Of a stretch of 5,549 nt of DNA, positions 1 to 5,364 are shown piece by piece. Each line of letters opens with the position of its first letter. Positions within the stretch are counted from its first letter, which is position 1. The DNA is taken from positions 1 through 5,549 of the forward strand of contig JALSTE010000021.1 of NCBI GenBank assembly GCA_026983855.1, read 5' to 3'. The translations under genes were made by a program, and so were the position numbers. The notes under the pieces are model-generated. The model saw only the letters and a list, made by a program, of their open reading frames with translations. It ran no database searches and was not told the DNA's origin. The DNA is from Acidimicrobiia bacterium. GTDB lineage: Bacteria > Actinomycetota > Acidimicrobiia > Acidimicrobiales > Poriferisodalaceae.

Positions 1-1199
1 CCCCCCGAGATGATCATGTCCTTGGCCCGGTCAACCAGGAACAGGTTGGAGTGCTCGTCCATGTAGCCGAGGTCACCGGTGTCGTACCAGCCGTCGCGGA
101 GCACGGCCGCCGTCGCCTCGGGCTTGCCCCAGTACTCCCTCATGACGTTGGGTCCCCGGGCCACGACCCGACCGACCTTGCCGGATGGCAGCTCGTTCCA
201 CGCCTCGTCGAAGATTCGTACATCCACGCCGACCACCGGCTGGCCGGCCGATCGGGCCAGGTCCCCGTCGAGGTATCTCTCATGGTGTCGGAGGGTGGTG
301 GTCAGCGGCGCCAGTTCGGTGGCCCCGTACAGGTGGCACATCTCCGCCGCCGGGAAGGTCCGGGTGGCGGTGCGGACCACCTCGGTCGCTATGGGGCTGG
401 CCCCGTAGTAGAGGATGCGCAGGGTCGAGGTGTCGCGGGGCTCGGTTCTCTGGAGCTCGTTCATGGCCGAGACCATGGTGGGCACCGCCAGGGTCATGGT
501 GGCCCGGGACTCCTCGATGAGGTCCAGAGCGGCCCCGGGGGAGAAGGCCGGGAGGATCACCTGGGTGGCGCCGACCCAGATGGCGGGCAGCAGGGACACC
601 GAGCCGGCGGCGTGGAACATCGGGGCCATGATCAGGTACCGGTCGTCGGGCTGGATCGACGTGGCCACCAGGATGTGCCAGGCGTTGGCGATGAGGTTTC
701 CGTGGGTGAGGACCACGCCCTTCGACGCGCCGGTGGTGCCACCGGTGTAGAACAGGCCGGCCATGGTGTCGGAGGTGGAACCCCGTCCCAGCTCGGCCTC
801 GGGTGCCTCGTCCACCAGGGAATTCCACTCCTCCAGCCCGATCACCCTCTCGACGTCGGGGGCCAGGGCCGAGGCGTCGAAGTCGGAGATCAGGATCCGG
901 GCCCCGGCGTCTTTGAGCTGGTACTGCAGCTCGGGGACGGCGTGGCGGGTGTTGAGGGGCATGATCGCCCGTCCCGAGGCCGGCACACCCATGTAGATCT
1001 CGGCGTAGTGGTCGCTGTTGGGGGCCCACAGGGCGACCCGGTCCAGGGACTCGAGCCCCAGTTGGTCCAGGGCCCCGGCCACCTTGCGGCAGCGGGTGGC
1101 GAACTCAGCGAATGTCTGTGACCTCTCCCCGCACACGAAGGCGGTCCGGTCCCCGGCCGTGCGCTCGGCCCTCTCGAGGGGGTCTACGAAGGTGAACAA
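1..1199 (-). CDS. Acyl-CoA synthetase (AMP-forming, long-chain fatty acid ligase type), C-terminus cut by window edge
   Basis: This enzyme of the ANL adenylating superfamily would activate a carboxylic acid with ATP to an acyl-adenylate and then form the CoA thioester. The visible 399 residues contain the phosphate-binding loop YTGGTTGASKGV (151-162), MFHAAG (194-199), the YGATE motif (291-295), the GWYDTGDLGYMDE ATP-ribose region (370-382) and the hinge region DRAKDMIISG (390-399). Family members are about 500-520 residues, so roughly 100 residues with the catalytic lysine of the mobile C-terminal domain lie outside the window. The TTG start (1199-1197) is chosen because GGAGG lies six bases upstream; no in-frame ATG or GTG precedes it before a TGA near 1291. 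A gap of 144 bases separates it from the upstream fur-like gene, so it may have its own promoter. The TGGTTGxSKG version of the loop favours fatty or aromatic acid CoA ligases over acetyl-CoA synthetase, but the substrate cannot be told. Confidence 0.9.
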   Translation of the reverse strand, partial: MFTFVDPLERAERTAGDRTAFVCGERSQTFAEFATRCRKVAGALDQLGLESLDRVALWAPNSDHYAEIYMGVPASGRAIMPLNTRHAVPELQYQLKDAGARILISDFDASALAPDVERVIGLEEWNSLVDEAPEAELGRGSTSDTMAGLFYTGGTTGASKGVVLTHGNLIANAWHILVATSIQPDDRYLIMAPMFHAAGSVSLLPAIWVGATQVILPAFSPGAALDLIEESRATMTLAVPTMVSAMNELQRTEPRDTSTLRILYYGASPIATEVVRTATRTFPAAEMCHLYGATELAPLTTTLRHHERYLDGDLARSAGQPVVGVDVRIFDEAWNELPSGKVGRVVARGPNVMREYWGKPEATAAVLRDGWYDTGDLGYMDEHSNLFLVDRAKDMIISG

Positions 1200-1205
1200 T
1201 CTGGG

Positions 1206-1210
1206 CCTCC
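1206..1210 (-). promoter_or_regulatory. Ribosome binding site GGAGG that fixes a TTG start
   Basis: GGAGG on the minus strand lies six bases before TTG at 1199. An ATG overlaps this site (1211-1209), but it opens a frame that does not encode the synthetase, so the TTG is the supported start. Confidence 0.7.
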
Positions 1211-1245
1211 ATTCGAAAGGGTCCCGCCGAAGGCACCCCCCGGTC

Positions 1246-1304
1246 GGGAGCCGAACCCGGTCTGCCGATGGGTCGAAACTACCAGGACCTCAGGTTTCGC
1301 TCCC
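1246..1304 (-). repeat. Long imperfect inverted repeat in the gap before the acyl-CoA synthetase gene
   Basis: The arms 1293-1304 and 1246-1257 read GGGAGCGAAACC and GGTTCGGCTCCC on the minus strand. They pair at 10 of 12 positions (six pairs, a two-base mismatch, four pairs) around a 35-base loop that contains further complementary pieces (GGTC/GACC). A smaller hairpin, CCAAC-CCC-GTTGG (1315-1303), abuts and partly overlaps the upstream arm. It could be a weak terminator for the Fur gene, an operator, or leader-RNA structure of the synthetase gene. No T-run follows. The rest of the 1200-1343 gap shows no clear promoter. Confidence 0.35.
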
Positions 1305-1343
1305 AACGGGGTTGGCCGAGCATCCCGACCCGCAGGGGGTGGT

Positions 1344-1814
1344 TCACGATCCTCCCGGGGGGTGACAGTCCCGGCAGGCGCCGACGAGGTCCAGACGGTG
1401 CTCGGTGACGTCGAACTCGTGCTCTGTGCCGATGCGGTCGATGGTGTCGGTGAGGGCGGCCTCGAGCTGGTCGGGGAGGACTATGTCGGTCACCCCGCCA
1501 CAACGGTTGCACACCAGATGGTGGTGGTGATGCCCGGTCAGGGTCTCGGCCAGCTCGAAGCGGGCGTGCAGGTCCGAGGTGACGATCCGGCGCACCACCC
1601 CGGCCCGTTCCAGGTGCACGATGTTGCGGTAGGTGGAGCTGGCCGGAAGGGGCGCCTGCCCCTTTCCGGTGGCACCGTTGGAGATGATCTCAGGGACGGT
1701 GAGCGGGGCCGGGGCCCGCGACAGGATCTCCACCAACCGCCGCCGGGTGGCGGTGGGTCTGAGGCCCGCGTACTCGAGCCGGGACATGACCGCCTGAAGG
1801 ACAGATCGCTCCAC
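1344..1814 (-). CDS. Fur-family metal-dependent transcriptional regulator
   Basis: A 156-residue protein with the normal Fur/Zur/PerR layout. The N-terminal winged helix-turn-helix spans about 10-90, with the typical AGLRPTATRRR entry (16-26) and recognition helix STYRNIVHLERAGVVRR (60-76). The C-terminal metal-binding and dimerisation part has HHHHHLVC (95-102) and two CxxC pairs, C102/C105 and C147/C150, that match the structural zinc site of the family. H83 and E88 are candidate sensory-site ligands. It should bind DNA as a dimer when loaded with its metal; whether it senses iron, zinc or peroxide cannot be read from sequence. The GTG at 1814 gives 156 residues; ATG at 1787 would give 147 and begins MSRLEYAGLRPT, close to ordinary Fur starts, and neither has a strong ribosome binding site. 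The gene follows the second stress-protein gene after 48 bases, so co-transcription is plausible. No recognisable Fur or Zur box is seen nearby. Confidence 0.93.
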   Translation of the reverse strand: MERSVLQAVMSRLEYAGLRPTATRRRLVEILSRAPAPLTVPEIISNGATGKGQAPLPASSTYRNIVHLERAGVVRRIVTSDLHARFELAETLTGHHHHHLVCNRCGGVTDIVLPDQLEAALTDTIDRIGTEHEFDVTEHRLDLVGACRDCHPPGGS

Positions 1815-1833
1815 CCGCTCACCCTACCCGACC

Positions 1834-1863
1834 ACTGGGAATGGTTGAGACTGGGTACTGGGT
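1834..1863 (-). repeat. Three short ACTGGG repeats just upstream of the Fur gene
   Basis: ACTGGG occurs on the plus strand at 1834-1839, 1850-1855 and 1857-1862 (CCCAGT on the minus strand). The last two form a tandem ACTGGGT pair. They fill most of the 48-base gap between the second stress-protein gene and the regulator. They may be a binding site, but such short repeats can arise by chance and do not resemble the AT-rich Fur palindrome. Confidence 0.3.
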
Positions 1864-2693
1864 CAGTCCCGGTGACGCACGACGACGGTGGGCGCTGGAC
1901 TGTGATGGGCGAGCTGCCCGGCCACGTGACCCACCGACCGGTGGCGCAGGGTGTGATGGCCGTGGGCCCCCACGACGACGGCCAGGGCCTGCTCCTCCCG
2001 GGCCCGGGTGATCAGGGTCTCCACCGGATTGCCGGCCACGACCTCCAGTTCCAGTGGCACCGGAGCCGAGGCGGCCACCTCGGTCAGCACCGCCCGGGCC
2101 TCGGGTTCGTGGCGGTGGGGCCGGGGAGGATGGGGGAAGCTGTCCTCACGGGGATCGTAGGTGAGGATGGCCTCGACCCCCCGGTCGACATCGGCGGCCA
2201 GACGGGCGGCCCAGCGGAGGGTCTCGGCCGAGTCGGCCGATCCGTCCACCCCGGCCAGCACCGGTCCGGTGCCGGTCGTGTCCACCTCGTCGGGGACTAT
2301 GGCGGTGTGTTCGGGGCCGTGGTGCAGCATGTAGTCGGCTATCGAACCCAGGACCAGACCCCGGAACCCGCCCATGCCGCGCCGCCCCACGACCAGGAGG
2401 TCGGCGTTCTGCAGCTCGTACTCGGCCATGAGTATGTCGATGGCGTCACCGTCCCGGGCGACGCACTCGACCTCACCCTGGAAACCCCCCGCCTGGCGAC
2501 ACCACTGGTCGACGAGGGACTGGGCCTTCTCGGCCTCCTTCTCATAGGTGTCGGGGGGTAGTTCGGCCTGGCTGGGCTGCCAGGAGTAGACCACGGTCAG
2601 CCGGGCCCCCGAGCGTGCGGCCAGCTCCGACGCCCAGCGGGCGGCGGCGATGGAAGTGTCCGAACCGTCGGTTCCCACGATGATCGACTTCAC
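1863..2693 (-). CDS. Universal stress protein with two UspA domains (second of the pair)
   Basis: A 276-residue cytoplasmic tandem UspA protein. Domain 1 (about 1-134) opens with SIIVGTDGSDTS (3-14) and ends with the canonical ATP-binding signature G103-xx-G106-x9-G116-S117. Domain 2 (about 144-276) opens with VLAGVDGSADS (145-155) and has G242-xx-G245-x9-G255, but His256 stands where Ser or Thr is usual, so nucleotide binding there is less certain. Such proteins act in survival under hypoxia, starvation or oxidative stress, often as ATP-binding regulators; the partner here is unknown. The start is GTG at 2693 because GAGGAG lies six bases upstream and the protein then begins, as usual for the family, a few residues before the first beta strand. 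An in-frame GTG at 2726 would add 11 residues (SREDSAEEKN and so on) encoded over the ribosome binding site and is unlikely. It lies 42 bases after the first stress-protein gene. Confidence 0.93.
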   Translation of the reverse strand: MKSIIVGTDGSDTSIAAARWASELAARSGARLTVVYSWQPSQAELPPDTYEKEAEKAQSLVDQWCRQAGGFQGEVECVARDGDAIDILMAEYELQNADLLVVGRRGMGGFRGLVLGSIADYMLHHGPEHTAIVPDEVDTTGTGPVLAGVDGSADSAETLRWAARLAADVDRGVEAILTYDPREDSFPHPPRPHRHEPEARAVLTEVAASAPVPLELEVVAGNPVETLITRAREEQALAVVVGAHGHHTLRHRSVGHVAGQLAHHSPAPTVVVRHRD

Positions 2694-2699
2694 ATTTTT

Positions 2700-2705
2700 C
2701 TCCTC
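2700..2705 (-). promoter_or_regulatory. Ribosome binding site GAGGAG of the second stress-protein gene
   Basis: GAGGAG on the minus strand is separated by AAAAAT from GTG at 2693. It decides this start over the longer in-frame GTG at 2726. Confidence 0.75.
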
Positions 2706-2735
2706 TGCTGAGTCTTCCCGGGACACACCATGTCT

Positions 2736-3611
2736 CTAGCCCTCGAGGGCCGCCACCGGTATCACGGCCACGGGACAATGGGCGAGCGTGGGTAGGTGGT
2801 TGGTCACCGATCCGGCCAGGAACGCGCCCACCTCCGAGTGGTGATGGGAGCCGATCACGACCAGTGACGCCGTGGCGCTGGCCTCCTCCAGGGAGCGTAG
2901 GGCATAGCCCTCGACCAGCTTGTCCTCGACGGAAACCGTGGGGCTCCGGCTCTCCACGACCTCGGCCACCACCCGGCGCAACGACTCGCGGGCGGCATCC
3001 TCCAGGGCGGAGATGTCGATGGGGTAGTACCCCTCGATCCAGGGATCGGGATTGGCCGCCCTGAGGGCCACCACCTCGAGGCCCCGGTCCTCGGCTATGT
3101 CGATCGCCCACCGGAGGAGCACGGCCGCCTGCTCGGGTTCGGCACACCCGACGACGACGGGGGCCGACATGGGCTCGGTGGGGTGTTCGCTGCCCACCAC
3201 CACCACGGGGTGGGTTCCCCGGTAGATCAGCCGGGCGGTGGTGGAACCCAGGAGGTAGCGGGCGAAGCGACCCTCGTCGTGGCCGAGTACGACGGCGTCG
3301 GCATTCATCTCGGTCGCCACCTGCTCGAGCACCCGACCGGCGGATCCCTCGACCAGGCGGTTCTCGGGCTGCACCCCCACCGCCCGCGCCGGCTCCGTCC
3401 AGGTGGACTCCAGCTCCTCGGTGATCTCCCTGATCACCTTGGCGGTGTGACCCGGATCGACTCCGAACATCTCCGAGCCGGGGGGCGGGTGGTAGGCGTG
3501 CACCGCCACGAGCCGTCCGCCCCCGGACGGCATCTGGGCCGCGGCCCAGGCCAGGGCCCTGAGCGATCCCTCCGAACCGTCAACCCCGACCACGATGTTC
3601 TCGAACACCAC
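2736..3611 (-). CDS. Universal stress protein with two UspA domains (first of the pair)
   Basis: A 291-residue cytoplasmic tandem UspA protein. Domain 1 (about 1-145) begins FENIVVGVDGSEGS (3-16) and carries a shortened nucleotide signature, G110-HDE-G114-x7-G122-S123, one residue shorter than the canonical Gx2Gx9G(S/T). Domain 2 (about 150-291) is more divergent: its first strand reads VVVGCAEPEQ (152-161) without the DGS, and its signature is G254-SH-H257-x9-G267-S268, with His in place of the second glycine. Both sites may bind ATP weakly or not at all, in contrast to the next gene's first domain; this is inference. The GTG at 3611 is chosen because GAGGAGG lies seven bases upstream; a longer in-frame reading to 3671 would encode an atypical basic, Pro-rich N-terminus. 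It appears to be the first gene of a stress block with the next stress-protein gene and the Fur regulator, after a 232-base non-coding stretch. Confidence 0.93.
   Translation of the reverse strand: MVFENIVVGVDGSEGSLRALAWAAAQMPSGGGRLVAVHAYHPPPGSEMFGVDPGHTAKVIREITEELESTWTEPARAVGVQPENRLVEGSAGRVLEQVATEMNADAVVLGHDEGRFARYLLGSTTARLIYRGTHPVVVVGSEHPTEPMSAPVVVGCAEPEQAAVLLRWAIDIAEDRGLEVVALRAANPDPWIEGYYPIDISALEDAARESLRRVVAEVVESRSPTVSVEDKLVEGYALRSLEEASATASLVVIGSHHHSEVGAFLAGSVTNHLPTLAHCPVAVIPVAALEG
2739..2750. repeat. Perfect 12-base palindrome at the end of the first stress-protein gene
   Basis: GCCCTCGAGGGC is self-complementary. On the minus strand it encodes the last four residues (ALEG) directly before the TAG stop. 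As RNA it could form a four-pair stem with a UCGA loop, too small to be a convincing terminator. Confidence 0.5.
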
Positions 3612-3618
3612 TTTCGTC

Positions 3619-3625
3619 CCTCCTC
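3619..3625 (-). promoter_or_regulatory. Ribosome binding site GAGGAGG of the first stress-protein gene
   Basis: GAGGAGG on the minus strand lies seven bases before GTG at 3611. A second in-frame GTG follows directly (3608), ten bases from the site, so the first is preferred. Confidence 0.75.
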
Positions 3626-3708
3626 GTGCCGCGGTGGTCGGCGGTAGCCGGTAGCGGCGATGGCCTTCCACTCACCCCGATCATGGCCCGTGAGATGGCG
3701 TGCCGCCA

Positions 3709-3722
3709 GGGTCTCTGGTCCC
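3709..3722 (-). promoter_or_regulatory. DosR-box-like inverted repeat upstream of the stress-protein genes
   Basis: The minus strand reads GGGACCAGAGACCC, an inverted repeat GGGWC-N4-GWCCC with one mismatch between half-sites. The known DosR (DevR) site of mycobacteria has the core GGGAC-N4-GTCCC, and universal stress proteins are classical members of that dormancy regulon. The element ends about 97 bases before the GTG at 3611, a usual distance. The outer positions of the 20-base consensus match poorly, and no DosR gene is in the window, so this is a hypothesis. Confidence 0.35.
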
Positions 3723-3732
3723 CTCCTGATGG

Positions 3733-3762
3733 CGGAAACGGGGGTTCCCGACCTGGTCAGGT
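3733..3762 (-). terminator. Possible terminator: hairpin next to an inverted repeat
   Basis: On the minus strand CGGGAAC-CCCC-GTTTCCG (3750-3733) can form a seven-pair stem with one G-T pair and a four-base loop. Directly upstream, ACCTG-AC-CAGGT (3762-3751) is an inverted repeat that could form a second small stem or be a binding site. They lie 82-111 bases after the thiolase-like stop codon and before the likely promoter of the stress block. No T-run follows, which weakens a classical terminator call, though high-GC actinobacteria often lack one. Confidence 0.35.
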
Positions 3763-3787
3763 CTCGCCGTACAGCCGTGGGGTCAGA
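3762..3787 (-). repeat. 26-base direct repeat, intergenic copy
   Basis: The 26 bases at 3762-3787 are identical to those at 3823-3848, a period of 61 bases. Each unit holds the smaller direct repeat ACGGC-TGT-ACGGC (minus strand). With one base inserted in the other copy, similarity runs on for three further bases (CCT), so the duplicated block may once have been longer. Confidence 0.9.
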
Positions 3788-3822
3788 CCGGGATGGCGGG
3801 CCGGCCAGGGTTTGTCCGAGGT

Positions 3823-3848
3823 TCTCGCCGTACAGCCGTGGGGTCAGA
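3823..3848 (-). repeat. 26-base direct repeat, copy across the thiolase-like stop codon
   Basis: This is the second identical unit. On the minus strand it begins with the last two bases of the Ile codon and the TGA stop of the thiolase-like gene, then runs into the non-coding region. The intergenic copy therefore looks like a duplicated gene end, or both are copies of a short dispersed element. Confidence 0.9.
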
Positions 3849-5364
3849 TCTCCACCTGGCCGGATTCCGCCAGGTGGGCCGGCCGGCCTATGTGTTCCCC
3901 GGCCATCAGGGCGTCCATGGTGTCCGGATCGGATGTCCGGCCCCACGTGCGCAGCACCGGCCCGGCTCCGCCGGGATCCCGACGGGCGTCGAGGGCCAGC
4001 AGGGCGTGGTCGGGGCCCTCGTGGTCGAACATGACCGTGTAGGCCTCGATGGTGACCGCCCCGGTGTGTCCGGCGGCGACCCGGGCCCTCAGCGGGTCCA
4101 CCAGGGTGTCGATCGAGTCCTGACAGTCCTCGGCCCGGTAGCCCTCGGTGGGGGGAGTGCAGGAGTAGACACCGAAGGCGTGCTTGGTGACGTAGCCGCC
4201 GTTGGCCGTGCAAAGGCCCCTGGCGGTGGGGTCCCGTCGCAGTATTCCGGCCATGGTGGCGATGGAGTGGGTGACGTAGTTGTTGAGGGGCCCTCCGGCG
4301 AAGGTGAGCCCGCCGGTGACCGTCAGGGTGCGCTCCTCGGAGATCCCGAGTTCGGCCGCGGCGATCTGCACGGCGGACGGAAAGCAGCTGTAGAGATCGA
4401 TGTGGGCCAGATCGTCGACCCCGACCCCGGCCAACTCCAGGCAGCGGCGCCCGGCGACCCTGATGGCCGGTGAGGAGTGGAGGTCGATCCTCTCCGACAC
4501 CAGGGCGGTGTCGCTCCCATCGGTCCCCGCCCAGGGGAACACCCACCGGTCGGTGGGGACGCCGATTTCGCGGGCCGTGGCGGCGCTGCACAGGATCAGG
4601 GCCGCGGCCTGGTCCAGGAACCAGTTGCTGTTCATGGCCCGGGTGTAGGGGAAGCCGACCATCCTGTTCCCCGGGCCCGGCCGGCGGATCTCCGCCGCGG
4701 TCATCGGGGTCCGGTTCCAGGCGTGGGGGTTGTCCACCGCCACCCGGTTGAAGCCCTCCCACAGGCGGGAGATGCGGTCCCGGTGCCCTTCGATGGTCTC
4801 GCCCCTGGCGTGGCGGATGGCCGACTCGAACAGGGGGTAGTAGTGGATGGGCATCTCGAGTCCCCGCGACCTCTCGAACTCGTCGCTCATCGGCAACTCG
4901 GAACCGATCATCTCGTCGGGGGCGGTGTCGGTCTGGATCGTGGCGGGGACCGTGACCCCCTCCCTGCGGGCCCGTCGACGGGTCCAGATCGTCTCCCCGC
5001 CGACGATCAGGACCACGTCGTGGGTACCGGCGGCGATCTCCCGGGCCGACCTGTTGACCAGACTCTGGGGGGTGTTGCCTCCGTGGTGGGTCAGGGCGGT
5101 GACGGCCCGGTCGGCCCCGAACCTCTCGGCCAGCAGCCGTCCGGGGTCGGAGTAGGACCAGGCTCCCCTCACGACCCTCAGGGCGTCCACCCGACCGAGC
5201 AGTGACCTGGCTCCGGCGTCGGAGGCGGCGGTCTCGCAGGCCCGGGACATCAGCTCGAGGGGCTCGACGGCCCCACCCAGGTCCTCGGGTCGGTGGGAGA
5301 GTTGACCGACCCCCACCAGAACGGGGGTCCGGGGGTCGATCCCCGTGTGTCGAACGCCGCTCAC
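3844..5364 (-). CDS. Thiolase-like protein (TLP1 type, usually annotated acetyl-CoA acetyltransferase) with extra C-terminal domain
   Basis: A 506-residue protein of the thiolase superfamily, longer than the usual 390-400 residues. The thiolase core spans about 12-420. Where true thiolases have their acyl-accepting Cys, this protein has HHGGNTPQSLVN (93-104) without Cys. Other motifs are also altered: DLYSCFPSAVQ (323-333) at the NEAFA-like position, GGPLNNYVTHS (357-367) at the GHP position, and CTANGGYVTKHAFGVYS (385-401) near the C-terminal glycine-rich motif. GGNTPQSLV and NGGYVTKHAFGVYS are hallmarks I recognise from the actinobacterial thiolase-like family. Residues about 425-506 (with TIEAYTVMFDHEGPDHALLAL, split here at 438-447 and 448-458) match the additional C-terminal domain of that family. 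Condensing or degrading thiolase activity is doubtful; acyl-CoA binding is likely. GTG at 5364 overlaps the upstream TGA in GTGA, so translational coupling with the oxidoreductase is expected; no strong ribosome binding site of its own is seen. Confidence 0.88.
   Translation of the reverse strand: MSGVRHTGIDPRTPVLVGVGQLSHRPEDLGGAVEPLELMSRACETAASDAGARSLLGRVDALRVVRGAWSYSDPGRLLAERFGADRAVTALTHHGGNTPQSLVNRSAREIAAGTHDVVLIVGGETIWTRRRARREGVTVPATIQTDTAPDEMIGSELPMSDEFERSRGLEMPIHYYPLFESAIRHARGETIEGHRDRISRLWEGFNRVAVDNPHAWNRTPMTAAEIRRPGPGNRMVGFPYTRAMNSNWFLDQAAALILCSAATAREIGVPTDRWVFPWAGTDGSDTALVSERIDLHSSPAIRVAGRRCLELAGVGVDDLAHIDLYSCFPSAVQIAAAELGISEERTLTVTGGLTFAGGPLNNYVTHSIATMAGILRRDPTARGLCTANGGYVTKHAFGVYSCTPPTEGYRAEDCQDSIDTLVDPLRARVAAGHTGAVTIEAYTVMFDHEGPDHALLALDARRDPGGAGPVLRTWGRTSDPDTMDALMAGEHIGRPAHLAESGQVEI

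Larger units (their letters stand above)
3612..3843 (-). other. Non-coding stretch between the thiolase-like gene and the stress-protein genes
   Basis: No credible gene lies in these 232 bases. They contain one full copy and most of the second copy of a 26-base direct repeat, an inverted repeat next to a hairpin, a DosR-box-like inverted repeat, and the ribosome binding site of the first stress-protein gene. A weak CATGAT sequence (3685-3680, minus) could be a -10 element, but no good -35 is visible. This is the most likely promoter region of the stress block. Confidence 0.6.

Noticed and set aside
280..1029. Minus-strand open frame of 249 codons inside the acyl-CoA synthetase
   Set aside because: It is an alternative frame of the same strand; the synthetase frame contains every expected motif while this one is Arg/Pro-rich without motif.
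51..1121. Plus-strand open frame of 356 codons opposite the acyl-CoA synthetase
   Set aside because: The translation is a low-complexity Gly, Val, Asp and Gln-rich sequence with no family motif; it is the antisense shadow of a GC-rich gene whose minus-strand frame has clear ANL motifs.
1246..1304. Possible tRNA or tRNA-like gene (the minus strand has GGTTCGGCTCCC, like a T arm)
   Set aside because: The 59 bases between the pairing arms are too short for a tRNA, the invariant A of the T loop is absent, and no anticodon arm can be drawn.
1815..1862. Fur or Zur box before the Fur gene
   Set aside because: The gap has no AT-rich palindrome of the known Fur, Zur or PerR type; only ACTGGG repeats are present.
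1362..2561. Plus-strand open frame of 399 codons across the Fur and second Usp genes
   Set aside because: It lies antisense to two recognisable genes and their gap, has biased Gly/Val/His content and no motif; long antisense frames are expected at this GC content.
3434..4762. Minus-strand open frame of 442 codons overlapping the thiolase-like and first Usp genes
   Set aside because: It is out of frame with both recognised proteins, rich in Arg, Pro and Gly, and has no motif.
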